Positions 55,727 to 64,000 of a stretch of 64,000 nucleotides of DNA are shown one piece after another. The notes under the pieces are model-generated. The model made no database searches. It saw only the letters and a program-made list of their open reading frames with translations, and was not told the origin of the DNA. The position numbers and the translations under genes were made by a program. Position 1 is the first letter of the stretch. The number at the start of each line of letters is the position of its first letter. The DNA comes from Brevibacterium antiquum CNRZ 918 (GTDB lineage: Bacteria > Actinomycetota > Actinomycetes > Actinomycetales > Brevibacteriaceae), in assembly GCF_900169145.1 (NCBI RefSeq), contig NZ_FXZD01000004.1, positions 245,492 through 309,491 on the forward strand, given 5' to 3'.

Positions 55727-55740
55727 GAGGAACCCAGACC

Positions 55741-56622
55741 ATGTCCGAGAAGCTGCCCTACGGAACCAACCTGCCCGATGACTCGACGGCCGCTGAAGCG
55801 TCCGCCGTGCCGTCCGAGACCATCGCGATCGTCACCGGTGGAGCCCGCGGCATCGGCCGCTACCTGTCCGAAGCGTTCGCGCACGCCGGTTATCACGTGG
55901 TCATCACGGCCACCTCGGCCGATCGTGCCGAGGCTGCGGCCGCCGAGATCATTGGCAGCACCGGGGGAGCGGTGACCGGATTCGGCCTCACCGCCGACGA
56001 TGCCGCCTCGGTCGCCGAACTGAAGAACTCGGTGCGCGGACTCGAAACCGAGACCGGACGCAGCCTCCAGGTGCTGGTCAACAATGCCGGCCGCATCGAA
56101 TCCACCGAAGGACCGCTGTGGGAGGCCGAGCCGGAGAGCATCAAGGGCGTGGTCGACGCCAACGTCCTCGGCGTCGCCCTCATGGTCAACGCCTTCGCCC
56201 CTGTGCTCATCTCTAGCGCCGAGGCGACCGGTCGTCCCAGCCGCATCATCGACCTCAACTCAGGATCCGGTGCCCAGGGCACTCCCGCCTACGCCGTGTA
56301 TTCGGCATCGAAGGCGTCCCTGTTCCGCATCGCCGACTCCGTCGTCCACTTCGGCCATGATCTGGGTCTGCGGATCTTCGAGATGGCACCGGGAGTCGTG
56401 GAGACGTCGATGACGAAGTCCATGCCCGTACATGACTTCCGCGGTGAAGGCGATTGGACCAGCCCGCAGCAGGTCACCGACCTGGCGTTGGCTTTGTCCT
56501 CAGGCACGCTTGATGCGTTCACCGGGCGGTATGTGCGGGCAGGTGCTGACACCGAGGAATCGCTTCTCGCCGAGGTGGCTGCCGGGTTCACCGAGTCCAC
56601 ACGACGTCTCGTCCTCGGCTGA
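55741..56622 (+). CDS. Short-chain dehydrogenase/reductase
   Basis: A classical SDR, 293 aa. NAD(P) motif VTGGARGIGRYLSEAFAHAG near residue 31, NNAGRIES, the catalytic Ser in IIDLNSGSGAQGTPAYAVYS and Tyr-x3-Lys in YSASKASLFRIADS. A 25-residue N-terminal extension precedes the fold. GAGAGGAA lies before the ATG, 14 bp after pheT, so it may be cotranscribed with pheST. Substrate unknown. Confidence 0.9.
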   Translation: MSEKLPYGTNLPDDSTAAEASAVPSETIAIVTGGARGIGRYLSEAFAHAGYHVVITATSADRAEAAAAEIIGSTGGAVTGFGLTADDAASVAELKNSVRGLETETGRSLQVLVNNAGRIESTEGPLWEAEPESIKGVVDANVLGVALMVNAFAPVLISSAEATGRPSRIIDLNSGSGAQGTPAYAVYSASKASLFRIADSVVHFGHDLGLRIFEMAPGVVETSMTKSMPVHDFRGEGDWTSPQQVTDLALALSSGTLDAFTGRYVRAGADTEESLLAEVAAGFTESTRRLVLG

Positions 56623-56673
56623 GTTCCCAGGCTTTCGCAGAGCTCACGGACAGACTGGGACATCGGCACATCA

Positions 56674-58884
56674 GTGATACGCACGCTGCTCATCGACAAC
56701 TACGACTCGTTCACCAATAACCTGTACCACTACCTCGCCGAGGTCAACGGCTGCCCACCAGTCATCGTGCCCAATGACTGGGAGGACTGGAGCATCGGTG
56801 CCCTCAAGGAGTTCGACAATGTGGTGATCTCCCCGGGGCCTGGGTCGCCGGACAAGTCCGACGACTTCGGGATCTGCGCCGAGGTGATTGCCGAAGCGAG
56901 AATTCCCATCCTCGGCATCTGTCTGGGACACCAGGGAATCGCCCTGGCCCACGGTGGGACCGTCGCTCACGCACCTGCTCCACGGCACGGGCGACAGTCT
57001 GAGATCCGGAACTTCGGCGTCGACCTCTTCTCAGGAATTCCGCCGACGTTCGACGCGGTCCGTTATCACTCGCTGGCCATCACCGACGTTCCCGAGGAAT
57101 TGGAGGTGACTGCGTATTCGGATGACGGCGTCGTCATGGGTCTGCGCCACCGCAGCCTGCCGCAGTGGGGCGTCCAATTCCACCCCGAATCGATATCGAC
57201 CGAACACGGCCTGGCGCTGCTGGGCAACTTCGCGCGACTGACCCGGGAATGGGCAGGCGGAGAGACTGAAGCCGCGACTCCTGGGACTCCAGGCTCCGGC
57301 ACACCCGACCGACCCGAGCCGGTCACGGTGGCGCTTCATGTAGAAGCCTTGGAGCTGTCAGTGCCGGACGAGTCCATCTTCGCAGCGCTGTACGGAAACG
57401 AAGAAGAAGCCGTCTGGCTCGACGGCAATGACCCGAGCAGTGGTTCGTCGAGGTTCACCATCATGGGTACACCCACCGGACCGAATGGCCGAGTCGCTAC
57501 GTCGGATACGTCCGCCGGGACGATCCACATACGCCACACGGGTCGTGCTCCGGCCGACCAGGCAGGTGCGGAGACAGCGGTCAGCAGCGGTCTCTTCGAC
57601 TGGCTCGAGGGCGAGCTGAACACCATGGTCGTTGAGGCTCCGGCACTGCCCTTCGACTTTCGCCTCGGCTGGGTCGGATACCTGGGATACGAGCTGAAGT
57701 CCGAGGTCGGTTCGCCCAACCGGCACCACTCAGACCTGCCAGATGCCTCCCTGATGTTCCTCGACCGCGCCGTCGTCATTGACCACGATGAGTCGACGGT
57801 CTACCTGCTGGCACTCAATGGACTCGGTTCGTCACCAACGGACTGCAAGACCTGGTGCGCGCAGACGAACACGGCGATCCAGGAACTCGCTTCCGCCGAC
57901 CCATCGACTCCTGGGGGACCTCGGATTGGCGCGGCTTCCCAGACCGCTGCGCTTACCGCGACGTCGATGGTCGCCCGACAGTCCCGTAAGCAATACAGTG
58001 ACAACATCGCACGAGCGCTGGACAAAATCACCGATGGTGAGACCTATGAGGTCTGTCTGACCAACATGCTCGAAGCCGAGGGAGAGTTCGACACTCTGAG
58101 CGCGTACCTAGCGCTGCGGACACAGAATCCGACCCCGTTCGGCGTCTATCTCGTGTCGAAAGACGCGACGATACTCAGCACATCTCCGGAACGCTTCCTG
58201 CGCATCGGCTCTGACAGACAGGTCGAATCTAAACCGATCAAAGGTACACGCGCACGCGGCCGCACAGACGAGGACGACGCTGCGATCAAAGAGGAGCTGC
58301 AGTTTTCGGAGAAGGATCGCTCGGAGAACCTCATGATCGTCGACCTCGTTCGCCATGATCTTGGCGCCACTGCCCAGCTCGGATCCGTGTCAGTCGATGA
58401 GCTCTTCGGCATCGAAACCTATGCCACCGTCCACCAGATGGTCAGCACGGTCAGCGCAGTCCTCGACTCCGAGCATTCCTCGGTGGCGTGTGTCCGAGCG
58501 GCCTTCCCACCGGGGTCGATGACTGGAGCGCCTAAGCTGCGGACGATGTCGATCATCGACGAACTCGAGACCGGTCCCCGAGGTATCTACAGCGGGGCGA
58601 TCGGCTACTTCTCCCTCAACGGCGCCGTCGATCTCAGCGTGGTCATCAGGACGCTGGTCGTTGCCGATGGCACCGTCCGGTACGGGGTCGGTGGTGCAAT
58701 CGTCACCCTCTCTGACCCCGAGGACGAATACGCAGAAACCGTGGCCAAGGCTGCACCACTGCTAAGGCTGTTCGACGATGCCACATTTCCCGGCGCAGTT
58801 GAGGACATGCCGCTTGGACAGGGAAGCAGTGACGCGGAGCTCGACACTGAGAAATCCACTGACACGGAAGGTCTCGTGACATGA
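56674..58884 (+). CDS. pabB: Aminodeoxychorismate synthase, fused PabA-PabB
   Basis: Makes 4-amino-4-deoxychorismate from chorismate and glutamine for folate, 736 aa. The glutaminase half (1-190) has LLIDNYDSFTNNLYHYLAEV, GPGSPDKSDDFG, the nucleophile in ILGICLGHQGIALAHGG and FHPESISTEHG. A linker rich in Gly/Pro leads to the chorismate-binding half with RQSRKQYSDNIARALDKITD, GETYEVCLTNMLEAEG, SPERFLRIGSDRQVESKPIKG and PPGSMTGAPKLRTMSIIDEL. The PIKGT signature distinguishes PabB-type from TrpE-type. The start is GTG. It overlaps the PabC-like gene by 4 nt. Confidence 0.95.
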   Translation: MIRTLLIDNYDSFTNNLYHYLAEVNGCPPVIVPNDWEDWSIGALKEFDNVVISPGPGSPDKSDDFGICAEVIAEARIPILGICLGHQGIALAHGGTVAHAPAPRHGRQSEIRNFGVDLFSGIPPTFDAVRYHSLAITDVPEELEVTAYSDDGVVMGLRHRSLPQWGVQFHPESISTEHGLALLGNFARLTREWAGGETEAATPGTPGSGTPDRPEPVTVALHVEALELSVPDESIFAALYGNEEEAVWLDGNDPSSGSSRFTIMGTPTGPNGRVATSDTSAGTIHIRHTGRAPADQAGAETAVSSGLFDWLEGELNTMVVEAPALPFDFRLGWVGYLGYELKSEVGSPNRHHSDLPDASLMFLDRAVVIDHDESTVYLLALNGLGSSPTDCKTWCAQTNTAIQELASADPSTPGGPRIGAASQTAALTATSMVARQSRKQYSDNIARALDKITDGETYEVCLTNMLEAEGEFDTLSAYLALRTQNPTPFGVYLVSKDATILSTSPERFLRIGSDRQVESKPIKGTRARGRTDEDDAAIKEELQFSEKDRSENLMIVDLVRHDLGATAQLGSVSVDELFGIETYATVHQMVSTVSAVLDSEHSSVACVRAAFPPGSMTGAPKLRTMSIIDELETGPRGIYSGAIGYFSLNGAVDLSVVIRTLVVADGTVRYGVGGAIVTLSDPEDEYAETVAKAAPLLRLFDDATFPGAVEDMPLGQGSSDAELDTEKSTDTEGLVT

Positions 58885-59672
58885 CAATCTGGACCTGGGA
58901 TCAGCAGCAGAGAGAATTCGTATCGGGTGGTGCCAAGGGCGCACTCCGCCTCGCAGATTCCTGGTTCGTCGGTGATGGCAGAGTCCGCGCATTCGACCGG
59001 CATCGCCGACGATTCAGCACGGCCGCACTTGAACTGGGGGGCACTGACGCGGACTCGGCCGACTTCTGGTCGGCGCTCATCGCCCTCATTCCGCGCTCGG
59101 GGGAGTGGTTTCCCAGAGCAGAGATCCTCGGCGACGACGAACCTGCGCTCGGATTTCGGCTGAGACCAGCACCGCCTCGCACCGACGAACTCGATGTGTG
59201 GATCCCGCCATTTGCCGATCCGCGTCGACACCCACAGACGAAGGGGTCGGACATCGCGCGTCTCGGCGAGCTGCGGACGCGGGCACACGAAGAGCACGGG
59301 TGTGATGAGGTGCTGCTCGTCGACGAACACGGGTTCGCTGTCGAATCGGCAACCTCGAGCCTGCTGTGGTGGGAGGACGAGACGCTGTGCGTTCCGCACC
59401 CGGACCTGGCCCAACTCCCAGGCGTGACCACCTCACTGATCCAAGACGGAGCCCGCAGACGGTCCATCAGCATCGAGTATCGACGGGTACAACCAGAAGA
59501 TCTGATTGGACACGAAGTATGGCTTGTCAACGCCCTACATGGAATCAGACGCATCAGAGCCTGGTCCGGCTCGCTCGACTTTGCTTCTGTCTCTACTCGT
59601 GTTCATGGGTCGGCCCCTTCCTGGTTCTGGGAATGGAAGACATGGCTCGAACGCGAGATGAAACTGATTTGA
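58881..59672 (+). CDS. pabC: Aminodeoxychorismate lyase-like class IV aminotransferase
   Basis: Probably splits aminodeoxychorismate into p-aminobenzoate and pyruvate, 263 aa. The PLP lysine is in PQTKGSDIARLGELRTRAHE, followed by EVLLVDEHGFAVESATSSLL and a C-terminal ALHGIRRIRAWSG, in the class IV pattern. It overlaps pabB (ATGA), so the assignment rests on both motif and operon. The N-terminal part is divergent from textbook PabC. Confidence 0.85.
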   Translation: MTIWTWDQQQREFVSGGAKGALRLADSWFVGDGRVRAFDRHRRRFSTAALELGGTDADSADFWSALIALIPRSGEWFPRAEILGDDEPALGFRLRPAPPRTDELDVWIPPFADPRRHPQTKGSDIARLGELRTRAHEEHGCDEVLLVDEHGFAVESATSSLLWWEDETLCVPHPDLAQLPGVTTSLIQDGARRRSISIEYRRVQPEDLIGHEVWLVNALHGIRRIRAWSGSLDFASVSTRVHGSAPSWFWEWKTWLEREMKLI

Positions 59673-60042
59673 TAGCCATGGGGAACAACGGCTCTACAGG
59701 TGACTTACTCGTTGATACGAGGTTCACTAGCCTAGTTGCAGATCAATAATGTCCCGGATCGACAGCCCCTGACTTCCGGGCTCGTAAGAGTGCCGGCGCG
59801 GTAAGAAACGATATTCAGTCGCGGCGTTGTCGACAAGCACGGTTAGACTGATAATCGAGGGTAGGTTTTCTCGTGCTGTTTGTTCGAACCGGAGAGAATC
59901 TTTACCGTACTTCCCAACTTATGACGAGGCAACAGTGCCTTGGCTTGGCGTGCGGAGGCGCGGCTATCGACTACAATTGTTATGATTAGACGCAGGCGGT
60001 GATTTCAAATCGCGACAAACGGTGAAGAGCTGAGGAACATCA
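59673..60042 (+). other. Boundary spacer between backbone and accessory tail
   Basis: A 370-bp stretch without a gene. Base composition becomes visibly more AT-rich from about 59,750 on. No tRNA or attachment-site repeat could be identified. GAGG lies before the start of the next gene. Confidence 0.5.
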
Positions 60043-62820
60043 ATGACGAACGCGCCCGAGAACGACGCAGCACCTACTCACCCGGGAGCTCGATGGTGGA
60101 AAGTGGACTTCCACTCTCATAGCCCTGCTTCTTTTGACTTCGGCGCGATGGAAGGTCATCGCGCGACGACCGAAACATCGTACCGAAGCTGGCTTCTTGC
60201 CTATATGAAAGCCGAGATTGACGCCATCGTCGTCACGGATCACAACACACATGAAGGAATCGGCGAAGCGCGAGATGAGCTGATTCGTATGCGAGAAGAC
60301 GAAGTGGAAGGGTTTCGTGAGATCTGCATCTTCGCAGGAGTCGAGATCACCGTCGAGGGTGGATACCATCTTCTAGGCGTTTTTGATGTAGATACCGATA
60401 GTGATTCGATCAACGGTCTTCTGTATCGTTGCGGATTTGACGGTCCCCGAGGCGAGAGCCTGAGCACGACGAGCAAGGCGTTTGCCGAGGTGGTCCGTGA
60501 GATAGAGGATGCCGGTGGCCTTGCCATTCCAGCACACGCTGACGCGCCCAAAGGTCTCTTTGGGCACGATCAAAGGAACCAAGACGCGATCCGTGATGCG
60601 GGGTATGTCATTGCGATCGAAGCCGTTACGGAAGAGGGAGTCGAGAAGGCCAAGAGGCAAGGCTGGGCGAGCGTACTCGGGTCTGATTCGCACTTCCTAG
60701 ACGGGGCCGGGGCGCCCCCCGGAGTGGAGGCTAAGTTCCCTGGAAGCCATTTTACCTGGATGAAAATGGAGACGCCGAATCTCCTGGGGGTCAAACTGGC
60801 GCTCTCTGACGAGACTTCATCGGTCCTTCGCTCTACACAAGCGACAGAGAATCCGGGTGGATACTTCCACCCTGTTCTCGATCGGGTTATTGTCAAGAAG
60901 GGCGAAGCCGAGTCCTGTTATGTCTTCGGTCCTTGGATGAATGCCATCATCGGTGGAAGAGGGGTCGGAAAATCCACTGTCGTCGAGGTTGTCCGCCTTG
61001 CGATGGGTAGGCATAACGACTTGCCCGCAGGGTTACGTGATTCTAGCGAGTGGTTCTCGCCGTCGCGGGGCAAAGGTGCGGGGGCACGCTTCTGGGATCA
61101 GGACACTATCATTGAAGTCCATGTTCACAAGCTCGGGCGACGCTACCGAATCCTTTGGAATGGAGAATCTCCAGAAAATGGTGCGATAGAATCCTTCGTC
61201 GACGGGGAGTGGATCCCAGAGTCAGGTTCGCCGAGGGACCGGTTCCCCCTGATGATCAACAGTCAGAAGCAGATCTACGAGACTGCGAGAGATCCCCAGA
61301 GTCTTCTGAAGGCTATAGACGATCAACCGTCAGTCGATTATGTCGGGTGGAAAGAAACCTTTGACGCGCTTAAGAGCAAATACCGGACACAGAGAGCCTC
61401 CATCTCGGAACTCTCGACCAAGATCAACAGCGAAAGTAGACTGAAGGGTGAGCTTGCGGACGCCGAAGCAGGACTCAAACAAATTGCAAAGATTCGCGAC
61501 TCTGCCGAAGCTAAAGAACTCGACAACCTCTTGTTTCAGCAGCGATGCGTGGATCGGGAACGCTCCCGGGCTGAATCGATCGAGCGGGCGCTCCTGGCGA
61601 TAGTACGAGACTTTAAAGTGGCCAAGTCCGGCGACGACTCAGGCCTGTCTTCAACAGGGGACACGGAGAATGAAGAGTTTGCGTCGAAAGAAGAGAACGC
61701 CCTAATAGCAGTAGCTCGTTCGACATATGAGGAAGTCAGGGTCCTCTCCGAGAAGCTGGGCGAGGCACGAGCGGCATTGGAGTCCGTTGCCGCAGAGTCT
61801 CCTCGAAAGAATAAGATTCAAGAGCTTGAACACCACATAAGTGCTTCTCAAGTCGATTCGGACAAGTCAGACGGCGATACCCTCGAAGACCCGAACGAAG
61901 CGAACGCGCGGTTGGTGAAAATGAAAGGTGATCGTCTTTCCAGTCTAGAGGAACTCAAAGCTGTAAAAGAGCGTCGATGCCAGCTCGAAAAGGACGCACA
62001 GACAACCTTAGAAGAGCTGTGTGCACTTCGTGGAGTCCTTACAGCCCGCCGGGCCGAAGTTGCTGTGAACCTCAACAGTGCCGAACTGAAACTCAACGTA
62101 CTCGCCCAGGCGGACGCAAGCACCCTCGAACGCGACCTGAGAAGGCTCGTGAACAAGCCCACGGCATATGGCAACATATTTGACGAAGACGGCCTTCCCT
62201 CAGTGTTAGGTCACCAGCTACAACCAGGCCGAGACGACAGAGTATTCAAGTTAAAAGAGCTACTGAAAGACCTTCGCCGGCATGGCGCGTCGGCAGAAAC
62301 CCTAACTGCTACGGGACTTGTATTCGATCAGCGGTTTTACTCACATCTCGAAACTCTCGACGGTCACGACTATGCGACCGAGATTGACCTGTGGTTCCCC
62401 GAAGACCTATTGCGCGTCCAATACAGGAGAGGTGCCTCGGGCAAGTTTCACGAAATTAATCAGGGTTCTCCTGGCGAGAAGACGGCTGCCCTTCTTGCCG
62501 TGATCCTTCAGCTCAGCAATGACCCCCTTTTGCTAGACCAGCCGGAGGACGACCTCGACAACAAATTGATCTATGACCTTGTTGTCTCGACCTTAAAGAG
62601 GATCAAATCAAGCAGGCAAATCATAGTAGTTACTCACAATGCGAACGTCGTGGTGAACGCTGACTCTGAACATGTGACGATCCTTAGCCACGGCCCAGTA
62701 CCCCGAGTGGAGGCGCAGGGATCAATTCAAATACCTAAGGTCAAGGAATCGATCTGTCTCATTATGGAAGGCGGCGAATCGGCATTCGAGGCACGCTATC
62801 GACGTCTTATGAGGAGTTAG
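60043..62820 (+). CDS. PHP phosphoesterase fused to an SMC-like ATPase (TrlF/Spaf_1101-type)
   Basis: A 925-aa two-part protein. The PHP domain (about 18-260) keeps its metal ligands: KVDFHSHSPASFDFG, AIVVTDHNTHEG, GVEITVEGGYHLLG, LAIPAHADAPKG, VLGSDSHFLDG. The ATPase has Walker A IIGGRGVGKSTVVEVV (303-318), a coiled coil (about 430-690), an ABC signature GSPGEKTAAL near 810, Walker B LLLDQPEDDLDN near 829 and the H-loop VVTHNANVVVNAD near 863. Such PHP-SMC proteins (TrlF or Spaf_1101 names, from memory) are counted among predicted DNA- or RNA-targeting conflict systems. Here it stands alone next to an IS element, with more A/T-ending codons than its neighbours, so recent transfer is likely. 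Target and partner are unknown. Confidence 0.85.
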   Translation: MTNAPENDAAPTHPGARWWKVDFHSHSPASFDFGAMEGHRATTETSYRSWLLAYMKAEIDAIVVTDHNTHEGIGEARDELIRMREDEVEGFREICIFAGVEITVEGGYHLLGVFDVDTDSDSINGLLYRCGFDGPRGESLSTTSKAFAEVVREIEDAGGLAIPAHADAPKGLFGHDQRNQDAIRDAGYVIAIEAVTEEGVEKAKRQGWASVLGSDSHFLDGAGAPPGVEAKFPGSHFTWMKMETPNLLGVKLALSDETSSVLRSTQATENPGGYFHPVLDRVIVKKGEAESCYVFGPWMNAIIGGRGVGKSTVVEVVRLAMGRHNDLPAGLRDSSEWFSPSRGKGAGARFWDQDTIIEVHVHKLGRRYRILWNGESPENGAIESFVDGEWIPESGSPRDRFPLMINSQKQIYETARDPQSLLKAIDDQPSVDYVGWKETFDALKSKYRTQRASISELSTKINSESRLKGELADAEAGLKQIAKIRDSAEAKELDNLLFQQRCVDRERSRAESIERALLAIVRDFKVAKSGDDSGLSSTGDTENEEFASKEENALIAVARSTYEEVRVLSEKLGEARAALESVAAESPRKNKIQELEHHISASQVDSDKSDGDTLEDPNEANARLVKMKGDRLSSLEELKAVKERRCQLEKDAQTTLEELCALRGVLTARRAEVAVNLNSAELKLNVLAQADASTLERDLRRLVNKPTAYGNIFDEDGLPSVLGHQLQPGRDDRVFKLKELLKDLRRHGASAETLTATGLVFDQRFYSHLETLDGHDYATEIDLWFPEDLLRVQYRRGASGKFHEINQGSPGEKTAALLAVILQLSNDPLLLDQPEDDLDNKLIYDLVVSTLKRIKSSRQIIVVTHNANVVVNADSEHVTILSHGPVPRVEAQGSIQIPKVKESICLIMEGGESAFEARYRRLMRS

Positions 62821-63420
62821 CTCGGGCAAGGCCGGGTTACGTGCTAACGTTTTACCAAAAGTGCTGTCGCATCGGCTCGAGTGCAGTCCTGCGGTTACTC
62901 TGGGCGACCCGAAAGGGATTGGCGTCTGTCAAGGATAGATTTCGAGACTAGGGCAGTCTGAATGATCGCCGTTTCACCTTACTGGCTGAGCTCGGTTCTG
63001 CCGAAAACCTCTGATCGAAACCGGCGAGGTAGCCGGCAGTCAGGCTGTCGGGAGTGCTTAAAGCTGAGTTGATTTCACACGCATGGTCAAGTCCGTTATC
63101 AACGAGGACCGTAAAGGGTGGCCGTCCACGCCAAATTATCGACTTCAACTAGGGATTGCGAAGTAAAGGCACACGTACCTTTGGTATGCGTTCGGCATCG
63201 GACTCGGCCCCTTTTGCATCGCAAACTCTCTTGCCTCTTTGAGGTCTTAATAGCTGAATAACATTGCCAGTTTGCAGTGCTGGGCTCTTCAAGTTGTGCA
63301 AATATTGTCCCTATGCAAAAGACAGAAGCAGCACCGCGTTCCTTGGCCGTTCGTCTTGCTGAGAATTTGCCTGACCGGAATTTTTCAAGTCAAGCGGTAC
63401 CAGGGTGAGTGAGGCAGTGG
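62821..63420 (+). other. Gene-free stretch before the insertion sequence
   Basis: 600 bp with no supported gene. A minus-strand frame at 62948-63148 lacks a ribosome site and family features. The outer end of the IS element must lie in its last part; TG at 63372-63373 (TGACCGGAATTTTTC) is a possible IS terminus, but the other end is outside the window so it cannot be matched. Confidence 0.4.
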
Positions 63421-64000
63421 TTAGGCTGCCTCTGTTTCGGTGCCCTCCTTTGGTTGGTTGATCCATGCCGGTCCGGGTAGGGCCAGGATCTTGGGATCTG
63501 TGGCCTTGCTGAACCTTTGGGGGTGTTTGGCCCGCGCGGCAGCCAAGGTCTGTGAGCGTTTCACGGCGACGCTATCGGCGAAGCCATAGTGGACGTTGGC
63601 TGGAGTATGGAACCCGATGCCAGAATGCTGATGAGCGTGATTGTACCAATCCACGAATTCACTGATGAAGGCCCGCGCGTCGCTCAGGGACGCGAAGCGA
63701 TCGGGGAAGGTTGGCCCGTACTTCATGGTTTTGAAGAGACTTTCGCTGTACGGGTTGTCGTTGCTCACCCGGGGCCTGGAATGGGATCGGGTGACCTCCA
63801 GATCCGAGAGCAGTCCGGCAACGGTCTTCGACGTCATCGAGGTCCCGCGGTCGGCGTGGACGATTTCGGGGATGCCGTGGATGCCGAAGATCTCCTTCAT
63901 CATCTCCATCGCCAGGACCCCTGATTCGGTGGCGTGCACGTGCGCGCCGACGATGAACCTCGAATGGATGTCCACCATCAGGTAACAATCGAAGTACTTG
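63421..64000 (-). mobile_element. IS3-type insertion sequence, transposase catalytic part (cut by the window edge)
   Basis: The frame runs to the window edge and encodes the rve integrase core of an IS3-family OrfB, last 193 residues. Catalytic residues: Asp in YLMVDIHSRFIVGAHV, Asp in EIVHADRGTSMTSK, Glu in SNDNPYSESLFKTMKYGP (DDE). The C-terminal part has FVDWYNHAHQHSGIGFHTP, typical of the family. No stop or frameshift is seen in the visible part, so the element may be intact. OrfA and the other inverted repeat lie beyond the window. Confidence 0.9.

Noticed and set aside
59878..59896. GTTCGAACC resembling a tRNA T loop in the gap before the PHP-SMC gene
   Set aside because: No stem of 5 bp around the loop and no other tRNA parts; not evidence for a tRNA or attachment site.
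62948..63148. 66-codon minus-strand open frame beside the IS element
   Set aside because: No ribosome site and no family resemblance; too short to support alone.

Overview
The window is high-GC DNA from an actinobacterium. The gene order fits the Micrococcales, and my best guess is Brevibacterium or a close relative; this rests on protein style and gene order, not on a database search. The backbone is the conserved actinobacterial series rnj, ftsK, pgsA, clgR, DUF3046, recA, recX, miaB, miaA, dapF, hflX, dinG, lexA and a LysM gene. It is followed by a histidine block, the infC-rpmI-rplT-trmH block and pheST.

Layout. 1-10.7 kb: the end of RNase J, then a carbon-use module between rnj and ftsK: lactate permease (minus), malate synthase, glycolate oxidase GlcDEF, and a CitA/DcuS-type two-component system. 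10.8-22.3 kb: FtsK, PgsA, a CinA-type amidohydrolase, ClgR, DUF3046, RecA/RecX, MiaB, an uncharacterised protein, MiaA and DapF. 22.3-24.6 kb: a gene-poor stretch with one universal stress protein and a decayed gene. 24.6-31.4 kb: a sodium/alanine symporter, a small RsmC-like methyltransferase, HflX, DinG and LexA. 31.6-36.6 kb: a LysM protein under a LexA box, hisC, hisB, a membrane protein, hisH, priA and an SseB-family gene. 36.7-41.6 kb: an M20 amidohydrolase with an AbgT-type transporter, and a divergent NAD(P)-binding protein/TetR pair. 41.6-45.5 kb: a SWIM-SNF2 helicase and DUF1844. 45.5-48.3 kb: a leader-controlled infC operon and a TrmH-family methyltransferase. 48.4-51.9 kb: small membrane proteins, a pentapeptide-repeat protein, an SdpI-like protein and an acetolactate-synthase-like enzyme. 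52.1-59.7 kb: pheST, an SDR, fused PabA-PabB and a PabC-like enzyme. 59.7-64 kb: a more AT-rich accessory tail with a PHP-plus-SMC-like ATPase (a candidate conflict/defence protein), an empty stretch and a truncated IS3-type transposase.

How the parts work together. Lactate, glycolate and two-carbon units enter through LctP, GlcDEF and AceB. The SOS circuit is visible: LexA boxes sit at recA and in the lexA/LysM intergenic region, where one lies inside the LysM promoter spacer. Translation genes (infC, rpmI, rplT, pheST, miaA, miaB, hflX) make up much of the rest. p-Aminobenzoate appears twice: synthesis (PabAB, PabC) and probable salvage of p-aminobenzoyl-glutamate (M20 plus AbgT). Many genes carry a TANNNT -10 hexamer ending 6-8 nt before the start codon, which points to frequent leaderless transcription. 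No tRNA, rRNA or CRISPR array was found.
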